Assembly (NCBI GenBank): GCA_902362725.1
Contig: CABIXM010000006.1
Coordinates: forward strand, 124,001 to 188,000
Origin: Clostridiaceae bacterium
Lineage (GTDB): Bacteria; Bacillota; Clostridia; Lachnospirales; Lachnospiraceae
Direction: 5' to 3'
DNA length: 64,000 bases
Part shown: piece by piece, positions 34,043 through 42,403 of the stretch
Layout of the letters: every line of letters starts with the position of its first letter
Numbering within the stretch: the first letter of the stretch is position 1
Notes under the pieces: generated by a model
Database searches by the model: none
What the model saw: the letters and a program-made list of their open reading frames with translations, nothing else
What the model was told of the DNA's origin: nothing
Position numbers and translations under genes: made by a program

Positions 34043-35252
34043 GTTCTCTTGCCTCCCGTAATTCTTTTTCCTTTTTAAAACGACTCTGCTTTTCTACATT
34101 TAACACCATGCCAATCTCGAACAGCAGGAACACCGACGCCGTTCCTCCATAGCTGAAGAAGGGCAGGGTTACGCCTGTCGTGGGAAATAAGCTGGTAACG
34201 ACCATCAGATTCAGCACCACCTGCAGCGCCACATGGGAAAAGACGCCGATGGCCAGAAGCCTTCCAAATACGTCCTCCGCTTCCTGGGCCACGCTGTAGA
34301 GCCGGTACAGCAGGTAGATAAACATCAATATAATCAGGCCTGCGCCGAAGATGCCAAGCTCTTCGCAGATGATGGAAAAAATCATATCATTATAGGGCTC
34401 CGGGATACGTCCCAGCTTCTGGATGCTATTGCCCAGGCCCTTCCCGAAGAGGCCGCCGGAACCAATGGCGTACAGCGCCTGCAGGGACTGGTAGGCCTTG
34501 TCCGACTCGTAGGAATAGGGATCCAGCCAGGCCAGGATACGCGCGCCACGGAAACCGCTGCCGCTGCCTGCCTCGCCTGAGGCCAGCTTCCGCTTCAGGT
34601 AGAAAATCAGGGCTCCGATTCCCGTAGCTCCCGCGCCGCCCAGCAGTACGAAGGGCCAGTACTTCGGATAGACCATAAAGGCCATCAGGAAGCTGATACC
34701 CAGCACGATGGTGGCGGTACTCATGTTGTTACTGATTTTCAAAATCAGGACGGACACTACAGCCGTCGGAATCAGCACCGTGATAAAGGTCTTCATATTA
34801 TTCAGCCGACTGGAATAATTTCCTATCAGAGTCGCTGAAAACAGAATCATCGCCACCTTCACCGGCTCCGCCACCTGGAACTGTCCGATGCCCGGAATTC
34901 GGATCCAGCGGGTTGCGCCCTTGACCGTGACGCCCAGTCCCGGCACCAGCAGCAGCAAAATCAGCACAATCGACGCTACCAGCCCAAGCATGGCGAAATG
35001 CCGCCAGAAATGGTAATCCACATTGGCGATAACCAGCATCACTGCGATACCCACGATGCTGTATTTCAGCTGACTCATCAGTAAGTATGTGGGGTCATGC
35101 CTGAATGCGTCGCTCATGCTGGCCGTATAATAACTGGCACTGTATATCATCACCAGACCGAAGACAATCAAAAATAAGACGGCTACGATCAGGTTCATAT
35201 CATAACTGAACAGATAAGAGAGAACTCTTCTCTTTTTCTTTTTATTCGCCAT
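34017..35252 (-). CDS. FtsW/RodA/SpoVE-family peptidoglycan glycosyltransferase
   Basis: 411 residues, about ten helices. VFGLVMIYSASYYTA in helix 1, RIPGIGQFQVAEPVKVAMI (SEDS motif), and EELGIFGAGLIILMF with GVTLPFFSYGG near the C-terminus are diagnostic of SEDS proteins. They polymerise lipid II with a class B PBP partner. The sequence does not separate FtsW from SpoVE. AAGGAG precedes the ATG, and TTGCAA-N17-TATAAT lies upstream. Confidence 0.93.
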   Translation of the reverse strand: MANKKKKRRVLSYLFSYDMNLIVAVLFLIVFGLVMIYSASYYTASMSDAFRHDPTYLLMSQLKYSIVGIAVMLVIANVDYHFWRHFAMLGLVASIVLILLLLVPGLGVTVKGATRWIRIPGIGQFQVAEPVKVAMILFSATLIGNYSSRLNNMKTFITVLIPTAVVSVLILKISNNMSTATIVLGISFLMAFMVYPKYWPFVLLGGAGATGIGALIFYLKRKLASGEAGSGSGFRGARILAWLDPYSYESDKAYQSLQALYAIGSGGLFGKGLGNSIQKLGRIPEPYNDMIFSIICEELGIFGAGLIILMFIYLLYRLYSVAQEAEDVFGRLLAIGVFSHVALQVVLNLMVVTSLFPTTGVTLPFFSYGGTASVFLLFEIGMVLNVEKQSRFKKEKELREAREHERAYEGY

Positions 35253-35285
35253 CTGGCACTCCTTTTTGAAACTCGTTTACATTTT

Positions 35286-35314
35286 ATTATACTTTCTTCC
35301 CATCCCTCTTGCAA
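35286..35314 (-). promoter_or_regulatory. Promoter of ftsW-like-ispG-polC operon
   Basis: On the minus strand, TTGCAA (35314-35309), a 17-bp spacer and TATAAT (35291-35286), 34 bp before the ATG. Confidence 0.65.
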
Positions 35315-35343
35315 GCCGAAAACGGACATCCGTCAAAGATCCT

Positions 35344-35429
35344 TTGTTATGTAACAGGGGATTCCAACGGATTTTTCTATTACATAACAAGAGACAGGAT
35401 AAGTCTCCTTATCCCGCCTCTTATGTAAC
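35344..35429. repeat. Three TTATGTAAC-type repeats downstream of ilvE
   Basis: TTGTTATGTAA (35344-35354) is exactly complementary to TTACATAACAA (35380-35390), and a third copy TTATGTAAC is at 35421-35429. A small hairpin GGATAAG/CTTATCC (35397-35414) lies between. It could be an ilvE terminator region or binding sites. Confidence 0.5.
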
Positions 35430-35453
35430 TTAAAATGCCGTCTTGTTTAAAAA

Positions 35454-36479
35454 TTACTCTACAACCTTGATCCAGCCCTTCGGAGCCTCGATGCGGCCCA
35501 TCTGGATACCTGTCAGGGTGTCATACAGCTTCTTGGTAACCGGTCCCATATCGGTCATGCCGCTGGGGAAGCAGATCTCGTTGCCATGATCTACGATCTT
35601 TCCTACCGGAGAAATAACGGCTGCTGTTCCGCAAAGTCCGCACTCCGCAAACTCCTTTACCTCTGCAAACGGCACGGTTCTCTCCTCTACTTCCATTCCC
35701 AGGTACTCTTTTGCTACATATACCAGAGAACGGCGTGTGATGGACGGAAGGATGCTGTTGGACTTCGGAGTTACCAGCTTGCCATCCTTCGTTACAAACA
35801 GGAAGTTTGCTCCGCCTGTCTCCTCCACATTGGTTCTGGTCGCTGCATCCAGGTACAGGTTCTCATCAAAGCCCTCCTGATGGGCGGTTACGATAGCGTG
35901 CATACTCATGGCGTAGTTCAGACCTGCCTTGATGTGGCCTGATCCATGGGGTGCCGCGCGGTCAAAATCAGATACCTTGATGGTAAGGGGCTTTACGCCG
36001 CCCTTGAAATACGGTCCTACCGGAGTACCGAATACACGGAACTGATACTCGTCAGCCGGCTTTACACCGATAACCGGGTTGGTTCCGAACATATACGGAC
36101 GGATATACAGAGTTGCGCCTGTTCCGTAGGGCGGTACATAGGCTTCATTTGCCTTTACGGTCTGTACAACTGCGTCCACGAAGCGATCCTCCGGGAATAC
36201 CGGCATCTCCAGACGCTTTGCAGACTGAACCATACGCTCTGCGTTCAGGTCCGGGCGGAAGATAACCGTCTTGCCCTGCTCTGTGGTGTATGCCTTCATA
36301 CCCTCAAATACAGTCTGCGCGTACTGCAGAACGCCTGCGCACTCATTCAGGACTACATTTGCGTCGTCGGTGAGGCCGCCCTCATCCCATGCGCCATCCT
36401 TAAAGTTGGATACGTAACGCTTATCTGTCTGTACGTAACCGAAACCAATATTTGACCAGTCTAAATTTTTCTTTTCCAT
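35454..36479 (-). CDS. ilvE: Branched-chain amino acid aminotransferase
   Basis: 341 residues from ATG at 36479; AGGAGG lies 11 bases upstream, inside a longer open frame. It is a class IV PLP enzyme. TVFEGMKAY near the N-terminus, LYIRPYMFGT, the HGSGHIKAGLNYAMS region with the PLP lysine, and AAVISPVGKI follow. It transfers amino groups between glutamate and Val/Leu/Ile keto acids in the cytoplasm. No other ilv/leu genes are adjacent. The leader is about 130 bases and may be structured. Confidence 0.95.
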   Translation of the reverse strand: MEKKNLDWSNIGFGYVQTDKRYVSNFKDGAWDEGGLTDDANVVLNECAGVLQYAQTVFEGMKAYTTEQGKTVIFRPDLNAERMVQSAKRLEMPVFPEDRFVDAVVQTVKANEAYVPPYGTGATLYIRPYMFGTNPVIGVKPADEYQFRVFGTPVGPYFKGGVKPLTIKVSDFDRAAPHGSGHIKAGLNYAMSMHAIVTAHQEGFDENLYLDAATRTNVEETGGANFLFVTKDGKLVTPKSNSILPSITRRSLVYVAKEYLGMEVEERTVPFAEVKEFAECGLCGTAAVISPVGKIVDHGNEICFPSGMTDMGPVTKKLYDTLTGIQMGRIEAPKGWIKVVE

Positions 36480-36610
36480 GTCAAAGCTCCTCCTTACACT
36501 CATTCAGTAATTTTCTGATTTTCCTTTGGGGATTCCTGAAAATTTACTCCAGCCGTATGCCTGTATTCACACTGAGGCTGCCGCGGTCTTACCCGTACTG
36601 AACTTTAATT
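36480..36610 (-). promoter_or_regulatory. ilvE 5' leader, possible structured RNA
   Basis: The transcript from the -10 at 36617 would carry ~130 untranslated bases. Possible pairings are GCAGCC/GGCTG around a 20-base interval, and ATTTTC/GAAAAT further down. It lacks T-box and recognised riboswitch cores. Confidence 0.3.
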
Positions 36611-36616
36611 TTTTAT

Positions 36617-36645
36617 ATTATAGATCAGATTCTTTGATACTGCAA
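36617..36645 (-). promoter_or_regulatory. ilvE promoter
   Basis: On the minus strand, TTGCAG (36645-36640), a 17-bp spacer and TATAAT (36622-36617). Confidence 0.6.
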
Positions 36646-36665
36646 TGAGAAAAAGTGTTAATTTC

Positions 36666-37157
36666 CTATTTTTTTCGTTCGTATTTGCAGAAGGTGAACT
36701 CCAGGTCGAAATAGGTCTTCTCGTCGCTCTCCCCGGTCAGCTCCCACTCCGGATCCTCCTCCAGGTTCGGGAACCAGGCGTCGGCCATGTATTCATGATC
36801 GATACGGGTCACATGGGCCACGTTGCAGTAGGGCAGGAACTGCCTGTAAATGGTGTCGCCGCCGATGACATATACGTCCTCCGGCGGGTACTCGCTGATA
36901 AGCTCCATCGCCTCTTCTACCGTGTGAACCACCTCTGCGCCCTTTACCTGGTACTCCGGATTCCGGGTCAGCACGATGTTCGTGCGGTTCTTTAAGGGCA
37001 GGCCGTTCGGGAAGGTCTCCAGGGTTTTCCGGCCCATGACGACCACTTTTCCGGTGGTGGCAGTGCGGAAGAACTTCATATCCTCCGGGATGCTGACCAG
37101 CAGCTTATTCTGGTAGCCGATGGCCCAGTTTTTATCTACGGCAACGATCAGATTCAT
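36666..37157 (-). CDS. folA: Dihydrofolate reductase
   Basis: 163 residues. MNLIVAVDKNWAIGYQNKLL with IPEDMKFF carries the substrate-contacting Asp/Glu position, VVMGRKTLETFP is the NADPH site, and VYVIGGDTIYRQFLP is the second nucleotide-binding segment. It reduces dihydrofolate to tetrahydrofolate, regenerating the cofactor consumed by ThyA, whose gene lies 152 bp upstream on the same strand. AAGGAG lies ten bases from the ATG. The 37158-37309 gap is AT-rich and shows no clear promoter or gene. Confidence 0.96.
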   Translation of the reverse strand: MNLIVAVDKNWAIGYQNKLLVSIPEDMKFFRTATTGKVVVMGRKTLETFPNGLPLKNRTNIVLTRNPEYQVKGAEVVHTVEEAMELISEYPPEDVYVIGGDTIYRQFLPYCNVAHVTRIDHEYMADAWFPNLEEDPEWELTGESDEKTYFDLEFTFCKYERKK

Positions 37158-37309
37158 AGTTCTAAAACTCCTTTTACATATTTTTACTTAACATACTTTC
37201 TTACATACAACGGTCGCAAGTACTTACATTTATTTCAAATTACATTTTCCATTTTTTTATAACAGTACTATGCTTTCCCTTATCTGTTTTCACTTTTTAA
37301 GGAAATCTT

Positions 37310-38158
37310 CTATACCGCAATCGGAATATCCCTAATCTGCGGCTCGGTCTCATACCCCTCCACATGCAGATCCTCCGTGGTAAACGCGTAGAAATCCTTC
37401 ACCTCCGGATTCAGCCACACCTTCGGCGCCGGATGCTCCGGTCTCGCAATCAGTTCCCTGATGATATCCACATGGCGGTCATAGATGTGCGCGTCCGCAA
37501 TCACATGCAGGAGCTCGCCCGGCACCATATCGCAGACCTGGGCCACCATCATCAGTAAGATGGCGTACTGGCACACATTCCAGTTATTGGCCGCCAGCAC
37601 GTCCTGGGAGCGCTGGTTCAGCACCATATTGAGCACCAGCTTCTCCTCGCCCGGCCGCTTGGTCACATTATAGGTAACGCCGTAAGCGCAGGGGTACAGA
37701 TGCATCTCACTCAAATCCGAAAATACATAGGTATTTGTCATAATCCGGCGGCTGTAGGGATTCTGCTTCAGATCGAAAAGCACCCGATCCATCTGATCCA
37801 TGTCGCCCTCCCGGTAATGGCTCTTCACGCCGATCTGATAGCCGTAAGCCTTGCCGATGGAACCGGTCTCGTCGGCCCATTCGTCCCAGATATGGCTGTT
37901 CAGATCATGAATATTGTTGGATTTTTTCTGGTAAATCCAGAGAATTTCATCCATACAGCTCTTAAGCCCCGTTCTTCGAAGCGTCAACGCCGGAAATTCC
38001 TTCGATAAATCATAACGGTTCACCACGCCGAAGCGCTTGATGGTGTAGGCAGAAGTGCCGTCCTCCCATTTGGGCCGCACCTTCTCCCCTTCGGTGCTGG
38101 TACCGTTCTCAATGATGTCCCGGCACATCTCTTTGAATATCTGATCTGCATAGCTCAT
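37310..38158 (-). CDS. thyA: Thymidylate synthase (Bacillus ThyA type)
   Basis: 282 residues. LKSCMDEILWIYQKKSN, HIWDEWADETGSIGKAYGYQ, NPYSRRI and LYPCAYGVTYNV with the catalytic cysteine are present, as is LNQRSQDVLAANNWNVCQY. The PC motif is followed by A instead of the His found in E. coli ThyA, as in the Bacillus subtilis ThyA lineage. It methylates dUMP to dTMP using methylene-tetrahydrofolate. GGAGG precedes the ATG. Promoter TTGTAA-N17-TATAAT lies upstream. Confidence 0.95.
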   Translation of the reverse strand: MSYADQIFKEMCRDIIENGTSTEGEKVRPKWEDGTSAYTIKRFGVVNRYDLSKEFPALTLRRTGLKSCMDEILWIYQKKSNNIHDLNSHIWDEWADETGSIGKAYGYQIGVKSHYREGDMDQMDRVLFDLKQNPYSRRIMTNTYVFSDLSEMHLYPCAYGVTYNVTKRPGEEKLVLNMVLNQRSQDVLAANNWNVCQYAILLMMVAQVCDMVPGELLHVIADAHIYDRHVDIIRELIARPEHPAPKVWLNPEVKDFYAFTTEDLHVEGYETEPQIRDIPIAV

Positions 38159-38252
38159 GCGGTAGATTCCTCCCTGTCGCTCTCGTCAGGTATTACGCTT
38201 TCTGCCGTTCCGCGCGGTCTTTCTGAATCGTAATCCCTTTTCACTATTTTCT

Positions 38253-38281
38253 ATTATAGGAAATAATCGGCCTGTTTACAA
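38253..38281 (-). promoter_or_regulatory. thyA promoter
   Basis: On the minus strand, TTGTAA (38281-38276), a 17-bp spacer and TATAAT (38258-38253). Confidence 0.6.
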
Positions 38282-38329
38282 GGGTTTGCACCCTATCGAA
38301 AATTTTTTTAACTTTTTTTGAAAAACCTG

Positions 38330-38358
38330 TTGACAAATGAGTCGAAATCCTGTAAGAT
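38330..38358 (+). promoter_or_regulatory. tRNA-Gly promoter
   Basis: TTGACA (38330-38335), a 17-bp spacer and TAAGAT (38353-38358), 37 bp before the tRNA 5' end. Confidence 0.65.
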
Positions 38359-38394
38359 ACAACATGTCGCTGATGAACAACAGCCGACACAAAT

Positions 38395-38467
38395 GCGATA
38401 GTGGCGTAGTTGGTAACGCGCGACCTTGCCAAGGTCGAGACCGCGGGTTCGAGCCCCGTCTATCGCT
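38395..38467 (+). tRNA. tRNA-Gly (anticodon GCC)
   Basis: The 73-base cloverleaf has acceptor arms GCGATAG (38395-38401) and CTATCGC (38460-38466). The anticodon stem CGACC/GGTCG surrounds the TTGCCAA loop, with GCC at 38428-38430 reading GGC/GGT codons. The T-loop is GGTTCGAGCC. CCA is not encoded. A strong terminator follows, so it is transcribed alone. Confidence 0.95.
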
Positions 38468-38473
38468 CTCATC

Positions 38474-38510
38474 AAAAAGGAATTCTGAGGATTCAGAATT
38501 CCTTTTTTTA
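38474..38510 (+). terminator. tRNA-Gly terminator
   Basis: AGGAATTCTGA, loop GGAT and TCAGAATTCCT, followed by seven T. The rest of the gap to 38684 is AT-rich without a clear promoter. Confidence 0.85.
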
Positions 38511-38684
38511 TTTCAAACTTCTTCTGTCTGCTCTCCACTTGAAAAATACACTAAAATCTCCTATACTAAATACTATGAATTTACTGGAAATTTTATATGA
38601 TATGCACATTTCATTCTATATAAATATTACTATGTCAATTCGTACGCATGTTTCATTCTATGGATTTACAGGAGGATTTTCGCA

Positions 38685-39521
38685 ATGATTATTGATTTTC
38701 ACACACATATATTTCCGAACACAGTGGCACACCGGGCGGTCTGCAACCTGGAGCAGGTGGGCCGGGTGGTGGCCTATACAGACGGTACCCTGGAGGATCT
38801 GAAGCACTCTATGAAGGAGGCTGGGGTCACCCATTCGGTGGTGCTTCCCATCGTGACGAAGCCCTCCCAGTTCCGCCACATCAATGAATTTGCCTGCTCC
38901 ATCACCCATGAGGAGCCGGACGAGGACGGCCTTTCCATCATCAGCTTCGGCGGTATCCACCCGGATTCCCCCGACTACAAAGGCGAGCTTCGGGCTATCC
39001 GGGATATGGGACTGAAGGGCATTAAGCTCCATCCCACCTATCAGAACACTTACATCGATGATATCCGCTATGAACGTATCATCGGCTATGCCACCGAGCT
39101 GGGGCTTCTCGTGTCCATCCACTGCGGCCGGGATCTGGGCTTTCCACGCCAGGTAAACGCCACTCCGACCAGGCTGCATCACATGATTGAAGATGTGTTT
39201 CCGAATGATAAGGGAGATACCTCCCGGCTGATTCTGGCGCACCTGGGCGGTCATGATATGGAAAATGAATCCGAGCAGCTTCTGGTGGGCGGCGACTACT
39301 ACATGGATCTGGCCTACATCCTGCGCCTGGCCCTGCCGGAGCAGATTCTCCGCATGAGCCGGAATCACGGCATCGACAAGATCCTGTTTGCGACGGATTC
39401 GCCATGGAGCGGCCAGAAGGAGGACGTGGAGTATATCAAACGGATTGGCTTTACGGATGAAGAATTGGAAAAAATTCTCTATAAGAATGGAGCAAAACTA
39501 CTCGGCCTCAAAGAATCTTAA
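38685..39521 (+). CDS. Amidohydrolase-family metal-dependent hydrolase
   Basis: 278 residues, a TIM-barrel of the amidohydrolase superfamily (COG2159-like). The metal site reads IIDFHTHIFPN at the N-terminus, KGIKLHPTYQ with the mid-barrel ligands, LVSIHCGRD, ILAHLGGHD and FATDSPWSG with the last Asp. Such proteins include decarboxylases and lactonases; the substrate is not predictable. GGAGG lies 11 bases before the ATG. A hairpin repeat follows the stop. Confidence 0.85.
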   Translation: MIIDFHTHIFPNTVAHRAVCNLEQVGRVVAYTDGTLEDLKHSMKEAGVTHSVVLPIVTKPSQFRHINEFACSITHEEPDEDGLSIISFGGIHPDSPDYKGELRAIRDMGLKGIKLHPTYQNTYIDDIRYERIIGYATELGLLVSIHCGRDLGFPRQVNATPTRLHHMIEDVFPNDKGDTSRLILAHLGGHDMENESEQLLVGGDYYMDLAYILRLALPEQILRMSRNHGIDKILFATDSPWSGQKEDVEYIKRIGFTDEELEKILYKNGAKLLGLKES

Positions 39522-39533
39522 ATTGATACACAG

Positions 39534-39600
39534 AAGCGAGAGAAATCCCCTCTCACCGGGAACGCATTGTTTTCCCAGTGAGAGGGGATTTCTCTCGCTT
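39534..39600. repeat. Hairpin repeat related to the 28137 element; probable bidirectional terminator
   Basis: Perfect 23-bp arms (39534-39556 and 39578-39600) extend inward by GGGAA/TTCCC. The loop contains ACGCATTGTTTTCCC, which matches the 28167 element at 14 of 15 bases. It lies between convergent genes and could terminate both, though it lacks a long T-run. Confidence 0.7.
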
Positions 39601-39604
39601 ATAT

Positions 39605-40888
39605 TTACTTTTTCACAGCTTCTGTTCGGAGCTCGTAGGTGTTATAGGCACGTATCAGAAGCTCTGCTTCCTCGGCTTCCATCACGGGGAGCATGAAGGT
39701 AATATCCTCGCCGGTTTCTTCCGGCCACAGATACAGTTCGGACCAGGTAGCCCCTGCGTCCATACTGTAATCATAATACATAACGCGGCTGTCGGGGTCT
39801 TCGGCGTGGAGGGTGATCTGGGCGTTCGCCGTATCCTGGCGGGTCAGTGTGTAGTAAACATTGACCGGATCGGTGGTGTCGGGACGCACCGGAGAAGATA
39901 CCGGCTCCGTGGTATCGGCAGCGGGCAGCTCTGACAAATTTTTGCCTTTCTGCAGGCCAAAGAACGCGGCAATTCCGGCAGCGTCGCTTTTCCCAAGCTG
40001 TATCAGCTTCTCATCGGTATCCATACGGCTCCAGTCGCCGTCCTGATCCATATAGCCGTGTTCAATGATTATCGCGGGAATTCCTTGTTCTTTACTTTCG
40101 CGGATCACTCCATAATAGTCAGCACCCTTCCGGCCCAGTCTGGTTTTCACTCCTTTGGATACAAAGCCGTCTGCCTCCAGTTGCTTCAGCACCTGGTCAC
40201 CGACGCCCTTGCCCCAGGCGTAATAGCTTCCGAAAGCCGATGTAAATACCTCAGAGCCGAAGAAATTATGTTCCTCGGAGGCATTTAAGTGAAAACTGAT
40301 CAGGTAGTCTCCGTCTACAGCTTTGGCGTAGGCCGCCCGCTCCTTCAGTGTCATGGCTTTATCTGTTTCTCTTGTGTACAGGACTTCCACGTTGCCATAG
40401 GTGGACAGCTCTTGCCCTGCCGCCTGAGCGATTTTCAGGGTCAGGTATTTTTCAAAGGTATCCCTGTATTTCGCGCCCAGCTCCTGCTCGTCGGTGGTTC
40501 CGGGTCCACCGTGACCGGGATCCAATACGATACGGATACGGGGAACCCCAGATTCCGCAGCCAGTTCTTCCGGACTCGACCGTGTGATTTCTTCTACATC
40601 GTCTGGCATTTCGTCGTTTCCATTTTTTTCCTGTCCTGCTGTCGCATCTTCCGAAACTACCGGAACCGCCATCTGTGCTGCTTCCTCTCCCGCTGCCGCA
40701 AACGCATTTCCCCCGGAGGCCAAAAGAGCAGACCCGGCATTCCCGCCAGGTCCGCTGATTTCGTTGTCTCCAAGCGTATGTACCAGAAGCAGGGCAATGA
40801 CTGCCACGCAGACCACCGCCGCTCCCGTCAGAACATATTGCAGCCGGAGCAATACTCTTTTCCGTCTCTTTCTGCCGTTCTTTTTCAT
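39605..40888 (-). CDS. N-acetylmuramoyl-L-alanine amidase (Amidase_3) with N-terminal anchor
   Basis: 427 residues. A basic tail and one helix (about 15-38) anchor the protein. A low-complexity spacer follows to about 115. The amidase domain (about 116-300) shows IRIVLDPGHGG with Zn-binding His, SFHLNASEEH with the second His, and IIIEHGYMD with the catalytic Glu. It cleaves the bond between muramic acid and the stem peptide. An extra C-terminal beta-rich domain (about 330-427) has no clear match. It follows the ABC permease gene by 51 bp and likely ends that operon. Confidence 0.88.
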   Translation of the reverse strand: MKKNGRKRRKRVLLRLQYVLTGAAVVCVAVIALLLVHTLGDNEISGPGGNAGSALLASGGNAFAAAGEEAAQMAVPVVSEDATAGQEKNGNDEMPDDVEEITRSSPEELAAESGVPRIRIVLDPGHGGPGTTDEQELGAKYRDTFEKYLTLKIAQAAGQELSTYGNVEVLYTRETDKAMTLKERAAYAKAVDGDYLISFHLNASEEHNFFGSEVFTSAFGSYYAWGKGVGDQVLKQLEADGFVSKGVKTRLGRKGADYYGVIRESKEQGIPAIIIEHGYMDQDGDWSRMDTDEKLIQLGKSDAAGIAAFFGLQKGKNLSELPAADTTEPVSSPVRPDTTDPVNVYYTLTRQDTANAQITLHAEDPDSRVMYYDYSMDAGATWSELYLWPEETGEDITFMLPVMEAEEAELLIRAYNTYELRTEAVKK

Positions 40889-40939
40889 ACTCTCTTACCG
40901 TCTTTACTTCTACCTGCAGCCCTCTTCCGGGCTTTTCGC

Positions 40940-42340
40940 TTACTCGTTTCGGATCGCCGCCAGCGGGCTTAAGCGCATAGCCCGAAGCGCCGGGAACAAT
41001 CCGGCCACCATACCGATCACCACCGCAAATATCAGCGCCAGCAGGGTCAGATAGGGCGGAATGTATGACACATTCGAGTAATAACTGTCCCGTAGGACGA
41101 AATTGATAATGGCCGATATCATATAACTGAGAACGATTCCCACTACGCCGCCGATCAGGCCGATGAAGCCGGCCTCTGCCAGAAACATATTCCGGATAGC
41201 CGCCATATCGCAGCCCAGCACCTTCATAACGCCGATTTCCTTGGTACGCTCATAGATGGACATCATCATCGTATTCGCGATACCGATCGCCGCCACGAAT
41301 AGAGATACGGCGCCAATACCGCCCAGGGTTGCCTGAATGGAACGGGAGCTCTGCTGCACCTGCTCCATCCACTCCGCATTGCTGTTGGCCTGCAGACCCA
41401 GGTTCTTGATCTCCTGCTGCACGGCCTTGACATTCTTCATATCGTCCACGCGGATATAGGCGGAATCGTAATAAATCTCCTTATAAGGCTTGCCGGCCTT
41501 GGTGGTAGGCTGACCCGGAATGGCCTTTCCCTTATAAATCTTTTTCAACTGCATTTTCAGCGCTTCCACATCACAGAGTACGCTGTTGGAATTCTCCGTA
41601 TAGTCATTTTCCGTACCCGCCATCACGCCGCAGGCCGGAATCAGATACTTCTTCGGCGCTGCCACCGGAGCTCCCTTCTCGTCGGTACCTCCATTCTTGC
41701 TGTTCCAGTAGGCGTCCGTATCGAAAATGATAAACAGCGGATCCTTCATATAATCAATGTCTGCCAGCTGGCCCGTATCCCAGTAATACTGGTTCGTCTT
41801 TGCGTCATAGAAGTCTGTGATTACCGTATTTCCATATAAAAATTTCAGCTCCGAATCTGACAGCGGCAGCTCGCTTCCCTCTGTCAGCTCCAGGTTCATC
41901 TTCTGCAGGGCTTCCTTACTCATACCCTGAATATTCAGATAAGCTTCCCATTTTCCATACTTGGCAATGGCTGAGGTGGAGAGAACCGGGGAGGCGAGCT
42001 CCACGTGATCGATGGTTGCCAGCGTCTCCATCATGGTGTCGTTGATCCGGATCGGCTCATTGCCGGCAGAGCCGGACGAACCGCTTTCCGCAGTCATGGC
42101 CATGCCGCCCCCGCCGTAATTCATTCCGCCGCCATTTTCATTGGGATAGACCGTAATCGTGGTCAGGCCTCCGTACTGCTCGATCTGTTCCATATTGGAC
42201 TTGCTGAGTCCCAGTCCCAGGGAAATCATAACCATAATGGAAGCCGTTCCCACAACTACGCCCAGCACCGTCAGAACTGTTCTGAGCTTCCGCCTCCATA
42301 GGCTGCTCAGACTCATTTTGAGCAAATCGCTAAAACTCAT
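40940..42340 (-). CDS. MacB/FtsX-type ABC transporter permease
   Basis: 466 residues. One N-terminal helix (TVLTVLGVVVGTASIMVMISL, about 20-42) precedes an extracellular domain (about 45-330), followed by three C-terminal helices. SIYERTKEIGVMKVLGCDM, the coupling loop, is characteristic of FtsX/MacB permeases. These proteins act as mechanotransducers or export peptides and lipoproteins rather than classical import. It pairs with the ATP-binding protein and shares the operon with an extracellular CARDB-like protein. AAGGAG precedes the ATG. Confidence 0.88.
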   Translation of the reverse strand: MSFSDLLKMSLSSLWRRKLRTVLTVLGVVVGTASIMVMISLGLGLSKSNMEQIEQYGGLTTITVYPNENGGGMNYGGGGMAMTAESGSSGSAGNEPIRINDTMMETLATIDHVELASPVLSTSAIAKYGKWEAYLNIQGMSKEALQKMNLELTEGSELPLSDSELKFLYGNTVITDFYDAKTNQYYWDTGQLADIDYMKDPLFIIFDTDAYWNSKNGGTDEKGAPVAAPKKYLIPACGVMAGTENDYTENSNSVLCDVEALKMQLKKIYKGKAIPGQPTTKAGKPYKEIYYDSAYIRVDDMKNVKAVQQEIKNLGLQANSNAEWMEQVQQSSRSIQATLGGIGAVSLFVAAIGIANTMMMSIYERTKEIGVMKVLGCDMAAIRNMFLAEAGFIGLIGGVVGIVLSYMISAIINFVLRDSYYSNVSYIPPYLTLLALIFAVVIGMVAGLFPALRAMRLSPLAAIRNE

Positions 42341-42403
42341 GGATTACTCCTTTTCTGTATCGTCTGCGTCGTCAGTGTCTTCTGCGTCCCCGCCCAGATC
42401 CAC

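Noticed and set aside
36480..36610. T-box or ppGpp/guanidine-type riboswitch before ilvE
   Set aside because: The T-box sequence AGGGTGGNACCGCG and the ykkC core are not present.
37158..37309. A folA promoter with TTGCGA and TATGTT
   Set aside because: Spacing and matches are too weak to support.
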